NCBI RefSeq assembly: GCF_003258945.1
Contig: NZ_QLIX01000032.1
Coordinates: 1-42,525 of the forward strand
Direction of reading: 5' to 3'
DNA length: 42,525 bases
Source of the DNA: Roseicella frigidaeris
GTDB taxonomy: Bacteria > Pseudomonadota > Alphaproteobacteria > Acetobacterales > Acetobacteraceae
Shown here: in pieces, positions 27,102 through 35,094 of the stretch
How positions within the stretch are numbered: position 1 is the first letter of the stretch
Layout: every line of letters begins with the position of its first letter
Notes under the pieces: model-generated
The model's database searches: none
Told to the model about the DNA's origin: nothing
Seen by the model: the letters and a program-made list of their open reading frames with translations, nothing else
Translations under genes and position numbers: made by a program

Positions 27102-29636
27102 ATGTCTCCCCCTGACACCCGCCTGGAGCCCGGCTTCGATCCGCCGGGCCCCGGCAGCGAGGCCCCGCCGCCGCGCCAGCCCAAGCCGAAGCCGGAACGG
27201 CGCCGCCGGCGGCGGCCGAGCCTGTTCGGCGGCATCCTCCGCTTCCTCGTCACGCTGACGGCGGTCGCCCTGCTCGCCGGCGGCGTGGCGGCCTTCGGCG
27301 TCTATCGCCACATCGCCGCCGACCTGCCGGACTACCGCTGGCTGGCCGACTACCAGCCGCCGCAGATGTCGCGGATCTACGCCGCCGACAGCCGGCTGAT
27401 GGCCGAGCTGGCGGCCGAGCGGCGGATCTTCATGCCGATCGAGGCGATCCCGAAGCTGGTCCAGGCCGCCTTCGTCAGCGCCGAGGACCAGCGCTTCTGG
27501 GAGCATCACGGCATCGACCCGCGCGGCATCATGCGGGCCGTCATCACCAATCTCGAGCAGTACGGCACCGGCCGGCGCATGGGCGGCGCCTCGACCATCA
27601 CCCAGCAGGTGGCGAAGAACATGCTGGTCGGCAACGACCGCACCCTGCTGCGCAAGGCGCGCGAGGCCATCCTGGCCATCCGCATCGAGGAGACGCTGCC
27701 GAAGGAGCGGATCCTCGAGCTCTACCTGAACGAGATCTTCCTCGGCTACCAGGCCTTCGGCGTCGCCGCCGCGTCGCAGGCCTATTTCAACAAGGGCCTC
27801 GACGAGCTGACGATCGGCGAGATCGCCTTCCTCGGCGCCCTGCCGAAGGCGCCGAACAACTACAACCCGGTGCGCTACCCCGAGGCGGCGCGGGCGCGGC
27901 GCGACTGGGTGCTCGACCGCATGGCCGAGGACGGCGCCATCACCGCCGAGCAGGCGGCGACGGCGAAGCGGGAGCCGATCGTGCCGCGGCTGCTGCGCCG
28001 GCCGGAGACGCTGCCGGTCGGGCAGTACTTCACCGAGGAGGTGCGGCGCGAGCTGCTGAACCGCTTCGGGCCGGAGCAGACCACCATGGGCGGCCTCGTG
28101 GTCCGCACCAGCATCGAGCCGGCGCTGCAGCAGGCGACGGAGCAGGTGCTGCGCAACGGCCTCGTCGCCTATGACCGCCGGCGCGGCGGCTGGCGCGGCG
28201 CCATCACCCGCATCTCGGCCGGCAGCGCCGACTGGATGCCGCAGCTCGAGGCGGTGCAGCGCCCGGGCGGGCTGCTGCCGGAGTGGAAGCTCGCGGTGGT
28301 GCTCGAGGTGCGGCCGGGCGAGGCGAAGCTCGGCTGGGTGGAGCGGCCCGATCCGCGCGGCCCGGCGCAGCCGCGCACCGGCCTGCTGCCCTTCGACGGC
28401 CTCGGCTGGGCCCGCAAGGCGCTCGGCGAGGGGCGGTTCGGGCCGCGGCCCTCGCGCATGCAGGAGGTGCTGAGCCCGGGCGATGTGGTGCCGGTCGAGG
28501 TCACCGGCGGCGCCGGCGGGCGGGCGGACCGGCTGGCCCTGCGCCAGGTGCCGCAGATCGAGGGGGCGATCGTCGCGCTCGACCCGCAGACCGGCCGCGT
28601 GCTGGCCATGGCCGGCGGCTGGTCCTTCGACAAGAGCCAGTTCAACCGCGCCACCCAGGCGCAGCGCCAGCCCGGCTCCTCCTTCAAGCCCTTCGTCTAC
28701 CTGCCGGCGCTGGAGGCCGGGGTGCCGCCGACCCAGCGCTTCCTCGACGGCCCGATCGAGGTGATGACGCCGCAGGGGGTCTGGCGCCCCTCCAACTACA
28801 CGGAGGGCAGCTTCAACGGCTATGTCAGCATCCGCACGGCGCTGCAGAAGTCGCTGAACCTCGTCACCATCCGGGTGGCGCAGGAGGTGGGCATGGCCAA
28901 GGTCTCGGAGACCGCCGCCCGCTTCGGCGTCATCGACAACATGCCGCGCTACCTGGCGATGTCGCTCGGCTCGGGCGAGACCACGGTGCTGCGCATGGCG
29001 GCGGGCTATGCCGGCTTCGCCAGCGGCGGGCGCAAGGTGACGCCGACCTTCGTCGACAGCGTGCAGGACCGCCGCGGCAAGGTGATCTGGCGTAGCGACG
29101 CGCGCGCCTGCGAGGGCTGCGACGCGCCGCGGCCGGGCGAGGAGCCGCCGGAGCTGGTCGATGCGCGGCCGCAGATCGCCGATCCGATCGCCGTCTACCA
29201 GATGACCAACATCCTGACCGGCGTGGTCCAGCGCGGCACCGGCCAGGCGGCGGGGAAGGGGCTGGACCGGCCGATCGCCGGCAAGACCGGCACGACGAAC
29301 GACTACGTGGACAACTGGTTCGTCGGCTACACGCCGGACATCGTCATCGCCGTCTGGCTCGGCTTCGACGACCCGCGCAGCCTCGGCAAGGACGAGACCG
29401 GCGGGACCAACGCGGCCCCGGTCTTCCACGACGTGCTGCAGGCGGCGCTGGGCAACAGCCCGCCGGTGCCCTTCCGGGCGCCGCCGGGCGTGGCCCTCGT
29501 GCGCATGCAGGACGGCAACGCGACGATCCTCGAGGCCTTCCGCCCGGGCACCGAGAACAGCGCCCGGCCGGTGGGCGGCGAGACCGCCGCGGGCTCGGCG
29601 CGCGGCACCGAGCAGAATCTCGGCGGGCTGTACTGA
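27102..29636 (+). CDS. mrcA: Penicillin-binding protein 1A
   Basis: This class A PBP polymerises and crosslinks peptidoglycan at the inner membrane's periplasmic face. The product is 844 residues. A Pro/Arg-rich cytoplasmic tail precedes one membrane helix (FLVTLTAVALLAGGVAAFGV). The GT51 glycosyltransferase domain has SAEDQRFWEHHGID (catalytic Glu128), GGASTITQQVAKNM, RKAREAILAIRIE and KERILELYLNEIFLG. An OB-like insert (about 380-490) follows. The transpeptidase domain has QPGSSFKPF (Ser526, Lys529), SLN (584-586) and AGKTGTT (Lys728). The ATG at 27102 follows AAGAGGTGCCGCC. In many alphaproteobacteria mrcA directly follows amiC; here two sugar genes intervene. Confidence 0.97.
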   Translation: MSPPDTRLEPGFDPPGPGSEAPPPRQPKPKPERRRRRRPSLFGGILRFLVTLTAVALLAGGVAAFGVYRHIAADLPDYRWLADYQPPQMSRIYAADSRLMAELAAERRIFMPIEAIPKLVQAAFVSAEDQRFWEHHGIDPRGIMRAVITNLEQYGTGRRMGGASTITQQVAKNMLVGNDRTLLRKAREAILAIRIEETLPKERILELYLNEIFLGYQAFGVAAASQAYFNKGLDELTIGEIAFLGALPKAPNNYNPVRYPEAARARRDWVLDRMAEDGAITAEQAATAKREPIVPRLLRRPETLPVGQYFTEEVRRELLNRFGPEQTTMGGLVVRTSIEPALQQATEQVLRNGLVAYDRRRGGWRGAITRISAGSADWMPQLEAVQRPGGLLPEWKLAVVLEVRPGEAKLGWVERPDPRGPAQPRTGLLPFDGLGWARKALGEGRFGPRPSRMQEVLSPGDVVPVEVTGGAGGRADRLALRQVPQIEGAIVALDPQTGRVLAMAGGWSFDKSQFNRATQAQRQPGSSFKPFVYLPALEAGVPPTQRFLDGPIEVMTPQGVWRPSNYTEGSFNGYVSIRTALQKSLNLVTIRVAQEVGMAKVSETAARFGVIDNMPRYLAMSLGSGETTVLRMAAGYAGFASGGRKVTPTFVDSVQDRRGKVIWRSDARACEGCDAPRPGEEPPELVDARPQIADPIAVYQMTNILTGVVQRGTGQAAGKGLDRPIAGKTGTTNDYVDNWFVGYTPDIVIAVWLGFDDPRSLGKDETGGTNAAPVFHDVLQAALGNSPPVPFRAPPGVALVRMQDGNATILEAFRPGTENSARPVGGETAAGSARGTEQNLGGLY

Positions 29637-29642
29637 CGCGGC

Positions 29643-29674
29643 CCCTCTCGGACGGCGATGGCCGGACGGGAGGG
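29643..29674 (+). terminator. Imperfect hairpin after mrcA
   Basis: A stem of 8 bp (29643-29650 with 29667-29674, one U-G pair), two mismatches and 4 more bp around a GATG loop starts six bases after the mrcA stop, before a convergent small frame. Confidence 0.45.
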
Positions 29675-29685
29675 CAGCGCGCCGG

Positions 29686-29805
29686 TCAGGGCAGCGGGTC
29701 GTAGGGCTTGATGGTGCCGGTGAGGCGCGGCGCGGCGGGCGTCTCGGCGATGGCGAGCCAGCCGAGCCAGCCGAGCAGGAGGGCGAACAGGCCGAGCAAC
29801 GCCAT
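29686..29805 (-). CDS. Putative small single-pass membrane protein
   Basis: A 39-residue frame starts MALLGLFALLLGWLGWLAIA, one hydrophobic segment, followed by a short polar tail ending in IKPYDPLP. The ATG at 29805 has GGGA six bases upstream. An alternative start at 29835 adds ten basic residues. It is convergent with mrcA. No family recognised; low confidence because it is so short. Confidence 0.38.
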   Translation of the reverse strand: MALLGLFALLLGWLGWLAIAETPAAPRLTGTIKPYDPLP

Positions 29806-29978
29806 TCTGCGTCCCAGGCAGCGCCTCACCATCATGCCCGACAAGGCTCGCCTCGCAGTCCGGAACACGGGGTGAAGCTAATGAAGCCGGCGTTAGATGT
29901 CCAGGTAAACTTCGCGTTTTAGTTGTAAGCGGGGTGGTCTCTACGCCTGCTCCGGCAGCGGGCGTGGCGGCCTGGCGA

Positions 29979-30875
29979 TCATTCCCAGGCGACGTCGCCG
30001 AGGGCGTCGAGCGGAATCCTCAGGTAACGGCGGCCGTTGGCCTCCGGCTCCGGCAGCCGGCCGCCGGCGATGTTCACCTGCAAGGCGGGCAGGATCAGCT
30101 TCGGCATCGGCAGGGTCCGGTCCCGCGCCGTGCGGAGGCTGACGAAGCTCGCCTCGTCCTGCCCGCGGACATGCGCGTTCTCCGCCTTCTGCTGCGCGAC
30201 GCTGCTCTCCCAGGCCGGGGCACGGCCGCCCGGTTGGTAGTCGTGCCCGGTGAAGAGCCGCGTCGCATCGGGCAGGGACAGGATGCGCTGGATGCTGTGC
30301 CAGAGGGCACGGGCATCGCCGCCGGGGAAATCGGCCCGGGCGCTGCCGCCATCCGGCATGAAGAGCGTATCGTGGATGCAGGCGGCGTCGCCGACGACGT
30401 AGGTGACCGAGGCCATGGTATGGCCGGGCGAGAACAGCACCGCCGCCTCCAGCCCGCCGATCCGCAGGCGCTCGCCATCGGCGAGCAGCCGGTCCCATTG
30501 CGAGCCATCGGTCGGGACGCTGTCCGGCAGGTTGTAGAGGTCCTTCCACAGGCGCTGGACCTTGGCGATGTGCTCGCCGATCGCGGTCGGCGCGCCGGTC
30601 CGGTCCTTGAGGTAGCCCGCGGCCGAGAAATGGTCGGCATGCGGGTGGGTGTCGAGGATCCAGGCGGGTGTGAGGCCGCGGGCGCCGAGGAAGGCGAGGA
30701 TCGCATCGGCGGACCGCGTCGCGGTGGCGCCGGATTTCTCGTCGAAGTCGAGGACCGGGTCGATCACGGCGCAGGCGCGGCTGGCCGGATCGGCGACGAC
30801 GTATTGCAGGCTGGCGGTGCGCGGCTCGAAGAAGGCCGTCACCTCGGGGCGGCCCAGGCCGGGATGCGCCGTCAT
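29979..30875 (-). CDS. MBL-fold persulfide (sulfur) dioxygenase-like protein (Blh/ETHE1-like)
   Basis: This enzyme is predicted to oxidise glutathione persulfide to sulfite with a mono-iron MBL site. The product is 298 residues. Metal motif THPHADH (His77, His79, Asp81, His82), SPGHTMAS and GHDYQPGG are present. PVLDFDEKSG near the N-terminus and LPMPKLILPALQVNI at the C-terminus match the Blh proteins of BigR-regulated sulfide operons. Its ATG overlaps the stop of the preceding sulfide:quinone oxidoreductase remnant (ATGA). The two would form a sulfide-detoxification unit, but the SQR is broken here. The start at 30875 is supported by that overlap. Confidence 0.9.
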   Translation of the reverse strand: MTAHPGLGRPEVTAFFEPRTASLQYVVADPASRACAVIDPVLDFDEKSGATATRSADAILAFLGARGLTPAWILDTHPHADHFSAAGYLKDRTGAPTAIGEHIAKVQRLWKDLYNLPDSVPTDGSQWDRLLADGERLRIGGLEAAVLFSPGHTMASVTYVVGDAACIHDTLFMPDGGSARADFPGGDARALWHSIQRILSLPDATRLFTGHDYQPGGRAPAWESSVAQQKAENAHVRGQDEASFVSLRTARDRTLPMPKLILPALQVNIAGGRLPEPEANGRRYLRIPLDALGDVAWE

Positions 30876-31768
30876 GCTGCCTGCGGGCCCGCGACATGCC
30901 GCTCGCGGTGCGGCAGGTCGCGCTCGCTGCCGCGCAGCATCATCCGCCAGTACAGGAAGGGGAGGAAGCGGGTCTTGAGCAGCCAGGCGCTGCGGCGGGG
31001 CCGGCGGGGGTCGAGCGGGAAGCTCGGCATGACCCGGCCGCCATAGCCGAACTCGGCGAGCACCACCCGGCCATAGGCCGTGGTGAGCGGGCAGGAGCCG
31101 TAGCCGTCATAGGCGGCCTCGGGCGGCCTGCCGTCCAGCGCGGCCAGCAGGTTGCGCACGACCACCGGCGCCTGCAGCCGCACGGCGGCGGCCGTCTTGG
31201 CATTGCCGGTGCCGGCGGCGTCGCCGAGCGCGAAGCCATTGGCGTGCCGCGCATGCCGGAGCGTGACGGGATCGACCTCCACCCAGCCCTCGGCATTCGC
31301 CAGCGGGCTCCGCTTGATGAGGTCGGGGGCGCTCTGCGGCGGGGTGACGTGCAGGAGATCGAAGCGCCGCTCGATCTCCGTCACCCGGCCCCCGGCATCG
31401 GTCACGGCGAAGCAGGCCGTCCGGCTGGGGCCATGGACCGCCTTCAGCACGTGCCGGCGGCGCAGCGCGATGCCGTACTCCTCGACCGCGCGCTGCAGCG
31501 GCGGCAGGAAGAAGGGGACGCCGAAGAGCGCGTCGCCCGCCAGGCAGAAGGCGATCCTGGCCGGGCGCGGCAGGCGCTGCCGGCGCCAGCGATCGGCGGC
31601 CAGGTACATGATCTTCGGCGGCGCGCCGGCGCATTTGATGGGCATGGCCGGCTGGGTGAAGAGGGCCTCGCCGCCACGGAATTCCTGCAGGCAGCGCCAG
31701 GTGTATTCGACGCTGCCGGCGCTGTAGTTGCTGCAGACGCCATGGCTGCCGAGCGCCTGCCGCAGCTC
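30872..31768 (-). pseudogene. Sulfide:quinone oxidoreductase, 5'-truncated remnant
   Basis: The frame encodes the C-terminal half of a type II (SQRDL-like) sulfide:quinone oxidoreductase. It reads ELRQALGSHGVCSNYSAG, then MPIKCAGAPPKIMYLA, FDLLHVTPPQSAPDLI, FALGDAAGTGNAKTAAAV and FLPFLYWRMMLRG. Both redox Cys regions survive (VCSNYS and YGSCPLTT). The N-terminal FAD-binding half of about 170 residues is missing. Homology begins immediately after the manC TGA (31771-31769), in the same frame. A shorter product could start at the ATG at 31645, but it would lack FAD binding and one redox Cys. I interpret this as a remnant left when the manC segment replaced the 5' half. Confidence 0.85.
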
Positions 31769-33181
31769 TCAGCTGCGGCCGTAGGTGTCCTCGATGCGGA
31801 CGATGTCGTCCTCGCCGAGATAGGCGCCGGACTGCACCTCGATGAGGGTCAGCGGGATCATGCCCGGATTCTCGAGCCGGTGGATGCAGCCGAGGGGCAG
31901 GTAGATGCTCTCGTTTTCCCGCAGAAGATGCGATTCCGCATCCCGCTGCACCACGGCGGTGCCGTTCACCACCACCCAGTGCTCGGCGCGATGGAAATGC
32001 TTCTGCAGGGAGAGCTTCTGGCCCGGGCGGACCTGGATCTTCTTCACCTGGAAGCGGTCGCCCTGGATCAGCCCCTCGTAATGGCCCCAGGGGCGGTAGA
32101 TGCGGCGATGCTCGGTCGCCTCCTTGCGGCCGGCGGCGCGCAGCTTCTCGACCAGCAGCTTCACGTCCTGCGCCCGGCTGCGCGGCATGACCAGCACCGC
32201 ATCCTCGGTGGTCACCACCACCGTGTCCTTCAGCCCGACGATGCCGGTGAGGATGCCCTCGGAGCGGACGTAGCAGCCCTCGCTGTCGACCATCTCGACC
32301 GGGCCCTGCGCCACGTTGCCGCCCGCATCCTTGGCCGAGGCGTCCCACATCGCCGCCCAGGAGCCAAGATCGGACCAGCCGATATCGGCCGGCACCACCG
32401 CCGCCAGGGTGGTCTTCTCCATCACCGCATAGTCGATGGAGATGGCCGGCGCCGCCTTGAAGGCCGCGGCGCCGAGGCGGACGAAGCCGAGGTCGCGCTG
32501 CGCCGCGGCGAGCGAGGCCTCGACGCTGCTGATCACCTCCGGCGCATGCCGCCGCAGCTCGGCGACCAGGGTGGCGGCCGTGGCGACGAACATGCCGCTG
32601 TTCCAGAGATGCCGGCGGCCGGCGAGGAAATCCGCGGCCCGCTGCGCGCTCGGCTTCTCGACGAAGCGGGCGACGGAATGCACCCCCGCCACGCCGGTCA
32701 GGGCGGGGCCGACCTCGATATAGCCATAGCCGGTCTCGGCCACCGTCGGCTTCATCCCGAAGGTGACGATCAGCCCGGCGCGCGCCGCCTCGACCGCCCG
32801 GTCGAGCGCCTCGTGCAGCGCCGGCAGGTCGGCGATCGCGGCGTCGGCCGCCATCAGCCAGAGCACCGCCTCCGGGTCCTCGGCCGCCTGCAGCAGGGCG
32901 GCGGCGGCGATCGCCGGGGCGCTGTTGCGGCCGGCCGGCTCGAGCAGGATGCGCGCATCGGCGATGTCGGCGGCGCGGAGCTGCTCGGCGACGAGGAAGC
33001 GGTGGGCCTCGTTGCAGACCACCATGGGCGGGGCGAAGCCGGGCCCGGCCGCGCGCGACGCCGTCTCCTGCAGCATGGTCCGGGCCGAGACCAGGGGCCA
33101 GAATTGCTTCGGGTAGCCCTCGCGCGAGAGGGGCCAAAGCCGGGTGCCCGTACCACCCGAAAGGATCACCGGAACGATCAC
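31769..33181 (-). CDS. manC: Mannose-1-phosphate guanylyltransferase / mannose-6-phosphate isomerase
   Basis: This enzyme makes GDP-mannose for exopolysaccharide, O-antigen or glycoconjugates. Bifunctional members also interconvert fructose-6-P and mannose-6-P. The GTG at 33181 gives 470 residues, the family length, starting VIVPVILSGGTGTRLWPLSR. The signature GGTGTRLWPLS with PKQF is at the N-terminus. LEPAGRNSAPAI, FVEKP, WNSGMF and IGWSDLGSW follow. The C-terminal cupin (isomerase) domain shows RPWGHYEGL, RPGQKLSLQKHFHRAEHW and EDTYGRS. AAGGGCGG lies upstream of the GTG; another GTG at 33271 would add 30 Arg/Ser-rich residues. It is preceded by a GT4 gene. Its stop directly abuts a truncated SQR. 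Confidence 0.95.
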   Translation of the reverse strand: MIVPVILSGGTGTRLWPLSREGYPKQFWPLVSARTMLQETASRAAGPGFAPPMVVCNEAHRFLVAEQLRAADIADARILLEPAGRNSAPAIAAAALLQAAEDPEAVLWLMAADAAIADLPALHEALDRAVEAARAGLIVTFGMKPTVAETGYGYIEVGPALTGVAGVHSVARFVEKPSAQRAADFLAGRRHLWNSGMFVATAATLVAELRRHAPEVISSVEASLAAAQRDLGFVRLGAAAFKAAPAISIDYAVMEKTTLAAVVPADIGWSDLGSWAAMWDASAKDAGGNVAQGPVEMVDSEGCYVRSEGILTGIVGLKDTVVVTTEDAVLVMPRSRAQDVKLLVEKLRAAGRKEATEHRRIYRPWGHYEGLIQGDRFQVKKIQVRPGQKLSLQKHFHRAEHWVVVNGTAVVQRDAESHLLRENESIYLPLGCIHRLENPGMIPLTLIEVQSGAYLGEDDIVRIEDTYGRS

Positions 33182-33308
33182 TGCTGAGCCGCCCTTCGTG
33201 TCTTGAGCCTGCCCGTTCAAACGCCCGGAAGCAGGCGAGATTTGGGCCGTGCGACGCCGCGGTCGCGGCACCCGGGGATCTCCCTAATAACCTTGTGCGA
33301 CCAGAATC

Positions 33309-34565
33309 CTACTCAACCAGAGCGTCAATTGCGGCGGGCCGGCGCCCGGCCGCGACGGTGTCGACCAGCCTAAGCAGATCGGGCAGGCAGCGGGAATGGA
33401 GATCGTAGCGCTCGACGATGCTGCGCCGTGCCGCGGCCCGCAGCGGGCGATAGGCCTCGGGCCGGGCCAGCGCCCGCACCACCGTCTCCGCCAGCTGCTC
33501 GGGGGCGTGGAAATCGACCAGGAGGCCGTTGCGGCCATCCTCGATCACCTCCTGCACCGGCGGGGTGGCCGAGCCGATGACCAGGCACTCGTTCGCCATG
33601 GCCTCCAGCATCGACCAGGAGAGCACGAAGGGATAGGTGAGGTAGACATGCGCCGAGGAGAGGCCGAGCAGGGCCTGCAACTCGGCATGCGGGATCTTGC
33701 CGGTGAAATGCACCCGCGAGAGGTCGAGCCGGTCGCCGAGCTCGGCGAGCAGCACCTCCCGCCAGGTGCCGCCCTCGCGCGGCCGGCTGCCGTAATGCGG
33801 CTCGTCGCCGCCGACCACGACCACCTGCGCCGCGCGCCGCCGCTCGAGGATCGCCGGCAGCGCCCGCATGAAGCTGGGGAAGCCGCGATAGGGCTCGAGG
33901 CCGCGGCCGATGAAGGTCACCACCTCGTCGCCCGGCCGCAGCACGGTGCCGTCCGGCAGGCGGAAGCGCGGGTCCGGCAGGCGCCGGATGGCCGCGGTGT
34001 CGATCCCCTCATGCACCACGGAGAGGCGCTGCCGCGCCCAATCGGGGAAGCGGCTCGCCTGCCAATGCGTCGCCGTATGTCCCCAGTCGGAGGCTTGCAG
34101 GCAGAGCAGGTGGTTGGCGTTCAGCATCCGGATGCGACAGGCATCGTCGGCTGGCAGCGGCTGGCCCGGCGGGTCGAAGCCGACATCGCCGCCGGCGGAC
34201 GTGTAGTAGAACTCGTAGTAGAAGAGCATCCGGGCCTCGCCCCAGACATCGCGCAGGAACAGCCCCTCGCCCCAGCCGGGATGGCAGCAGACGAGGTCGG
34301 GCGTGAAGCCGTGCTCCTTCAGCGCCAGGCAGGCGCGGGCGACCTGCTGGCCGCGATAGGTGGCGTTCTCCAGGCGGCGCAGGTAGCGATGGGTGCTGTC
34401 GCTGCCCGTCGCCGGGGGTTTGTAGCGAACATGCTGGATGCCCGGCAGCGTTTCATGGGCCGTCTCCGACAGCGCCAGCACCTGGCTTCCCGGCCGGCGG
34501 GCGAGGGCCGGCGCGACATGGCGGTACTGGGCCGGGAAATTCTGGTGGACGAACAGGACCCGCAT
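33309..34565 (-). CDS. GT4-family glycosyltransferase
   Basis: The 418-residue product is a GT-B glycosyltransferase. MRVLFVHQNFPAQYRHVAPA opens the N-terminal fold; LVCCHPGWGEGLFLRDVW follows. The C-terminal fold has VTFIGRGLEPYRGF, VVVVGGDEPHYGS, VHFTGKIPHAELQALL and the donor site LSWSMLEAMANECLVIGSAT with PPVQEVIEDG. The EX7E-type motif is modified: the first acidic residue is replaced by the VLSW segment. It probably uses a nucleotide sugar such as GDP-mannose made by the downstream manC, which lies 127 bases away on the same strand. The ATG at 34565 begins the canonical strand. Confidence 0.9.
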   Translation of the reverse strand: MRVLFVHQNFPAQYRHVAPALARRPGSQVLALSETAHETLPGIQHVRYKPPATGSDSTHRYLRRLENATYRGQQVARACLALKEHGFTPDLVCCHPGWGEGLFLRDVWGEARMLFYYEFYYTSAGGDVGFDPPGQPLPADDACRIRMLNANHLLCLQASDWGHTATHWQASRFPDWARQRLSVVHEGIDTAAIRRLPDPRFRLPDGTVLRPGDEVVTFIGRGLEPYRGFPSFMRALPAILERRRAAQVVVVGGDEPHYGSRPREGGTWREVLLAELGDRLDLSRVHFTGKIPHAELQALLGLSSAHVYLTYPFVLSWSMLEAMANECLVIGSATPPVQEVIEDGRNGLLVDFHAPEQLAETVVRALARPEAYRPLRAAARRSIVERYDLHSRCLPDLLRLVDTVAAGRRPAAIDALVE

Positions 34566-34712
34566 CCAGACGCGCCTCGTACTCGCAAATCCACCCTGGA
34601 TTAAAAGCTAAAGGTTGATCGAAAACCTCCGCGGGCCGGGGTGGCGGCGCGGCCGCCGCACTTTTGCGCGGGGCCCGCAACGCCGGGCCCGGCCGGCCAT
34701 TAGCCTCAGCGT

Positions 34713-35000
34713 ATGCAGCCCGCCTTCGACAGGACCGACTGGTCCGTCCTCTCCACGCTTCTCCGCATGGCCCAGCGCGATGGCTGGCGTGTGGAGTTCG
34801 CCGCCGACCGCATCCTGGTCTCGAGCCGCCGAGCCCCGGAGGGGGTCATCAGCCTGCCGGCCAACCTGATGCGGCATGCCCGAAGCTGTGGCTGGCAGGC
34901 GGCGGTCCGCCAGGGCGAGATCGCGCTGCGCCACCCCTCGGTCCGCCAGGGCGTGACCCTGCGGCTGCAGACTGGCGGGGACCGGCACCCCAGCCCCTGA
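34713..35000 (+). CDS. Small hypothetical protein
   Basis: The predicted product is 95 residues with no signal or membrane segment. It reads MQPAFDRTDWSVLSTLLRMA at the N-terminus, then WRVEFAADRILVSSRR and ISLPANLMRHARSCGWQAAV. The alternation of short helices and strands looks like a small folded domain. It is divergent from the GT4 gene; AT-richer sequence at about 34590-34640 could hold a promoter for both. No strong ribosome site is visible before the ATG at 34713. Not recognised. Confidence 0.5.
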   Translation: MQPAFDRTDWSVLSTLLRMAQRDGWRVEFAADRILVSSRRAPEGVISLPANLMRHARSCGWQAAVRQGEIALRHPSVRQGVTLRLQTGGDRHPSP

Positions 35001-35094
35001 GGCGGCCTGCGGACTCCCCTCCTGCCCAGGGACATCACGGCCTGGCGCGGCGAAGCCGCGGCAGGGCAACCAGCGCCCAGCGGGCGCTTGCCGG

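Noticed and set aside
30872-31645. A functional short SQR starting at ATG 31645
   Set aside because: It would lack the FAD-binding half and one redox Cys, so a remnant is the better explanation.
33182-33271. Longer manC starting at GTG 33271
   Set aside because: It would add a 30-residue Arg/Ser-rich leader, and the GTG at 33181 gives the family-standard N-terminus.
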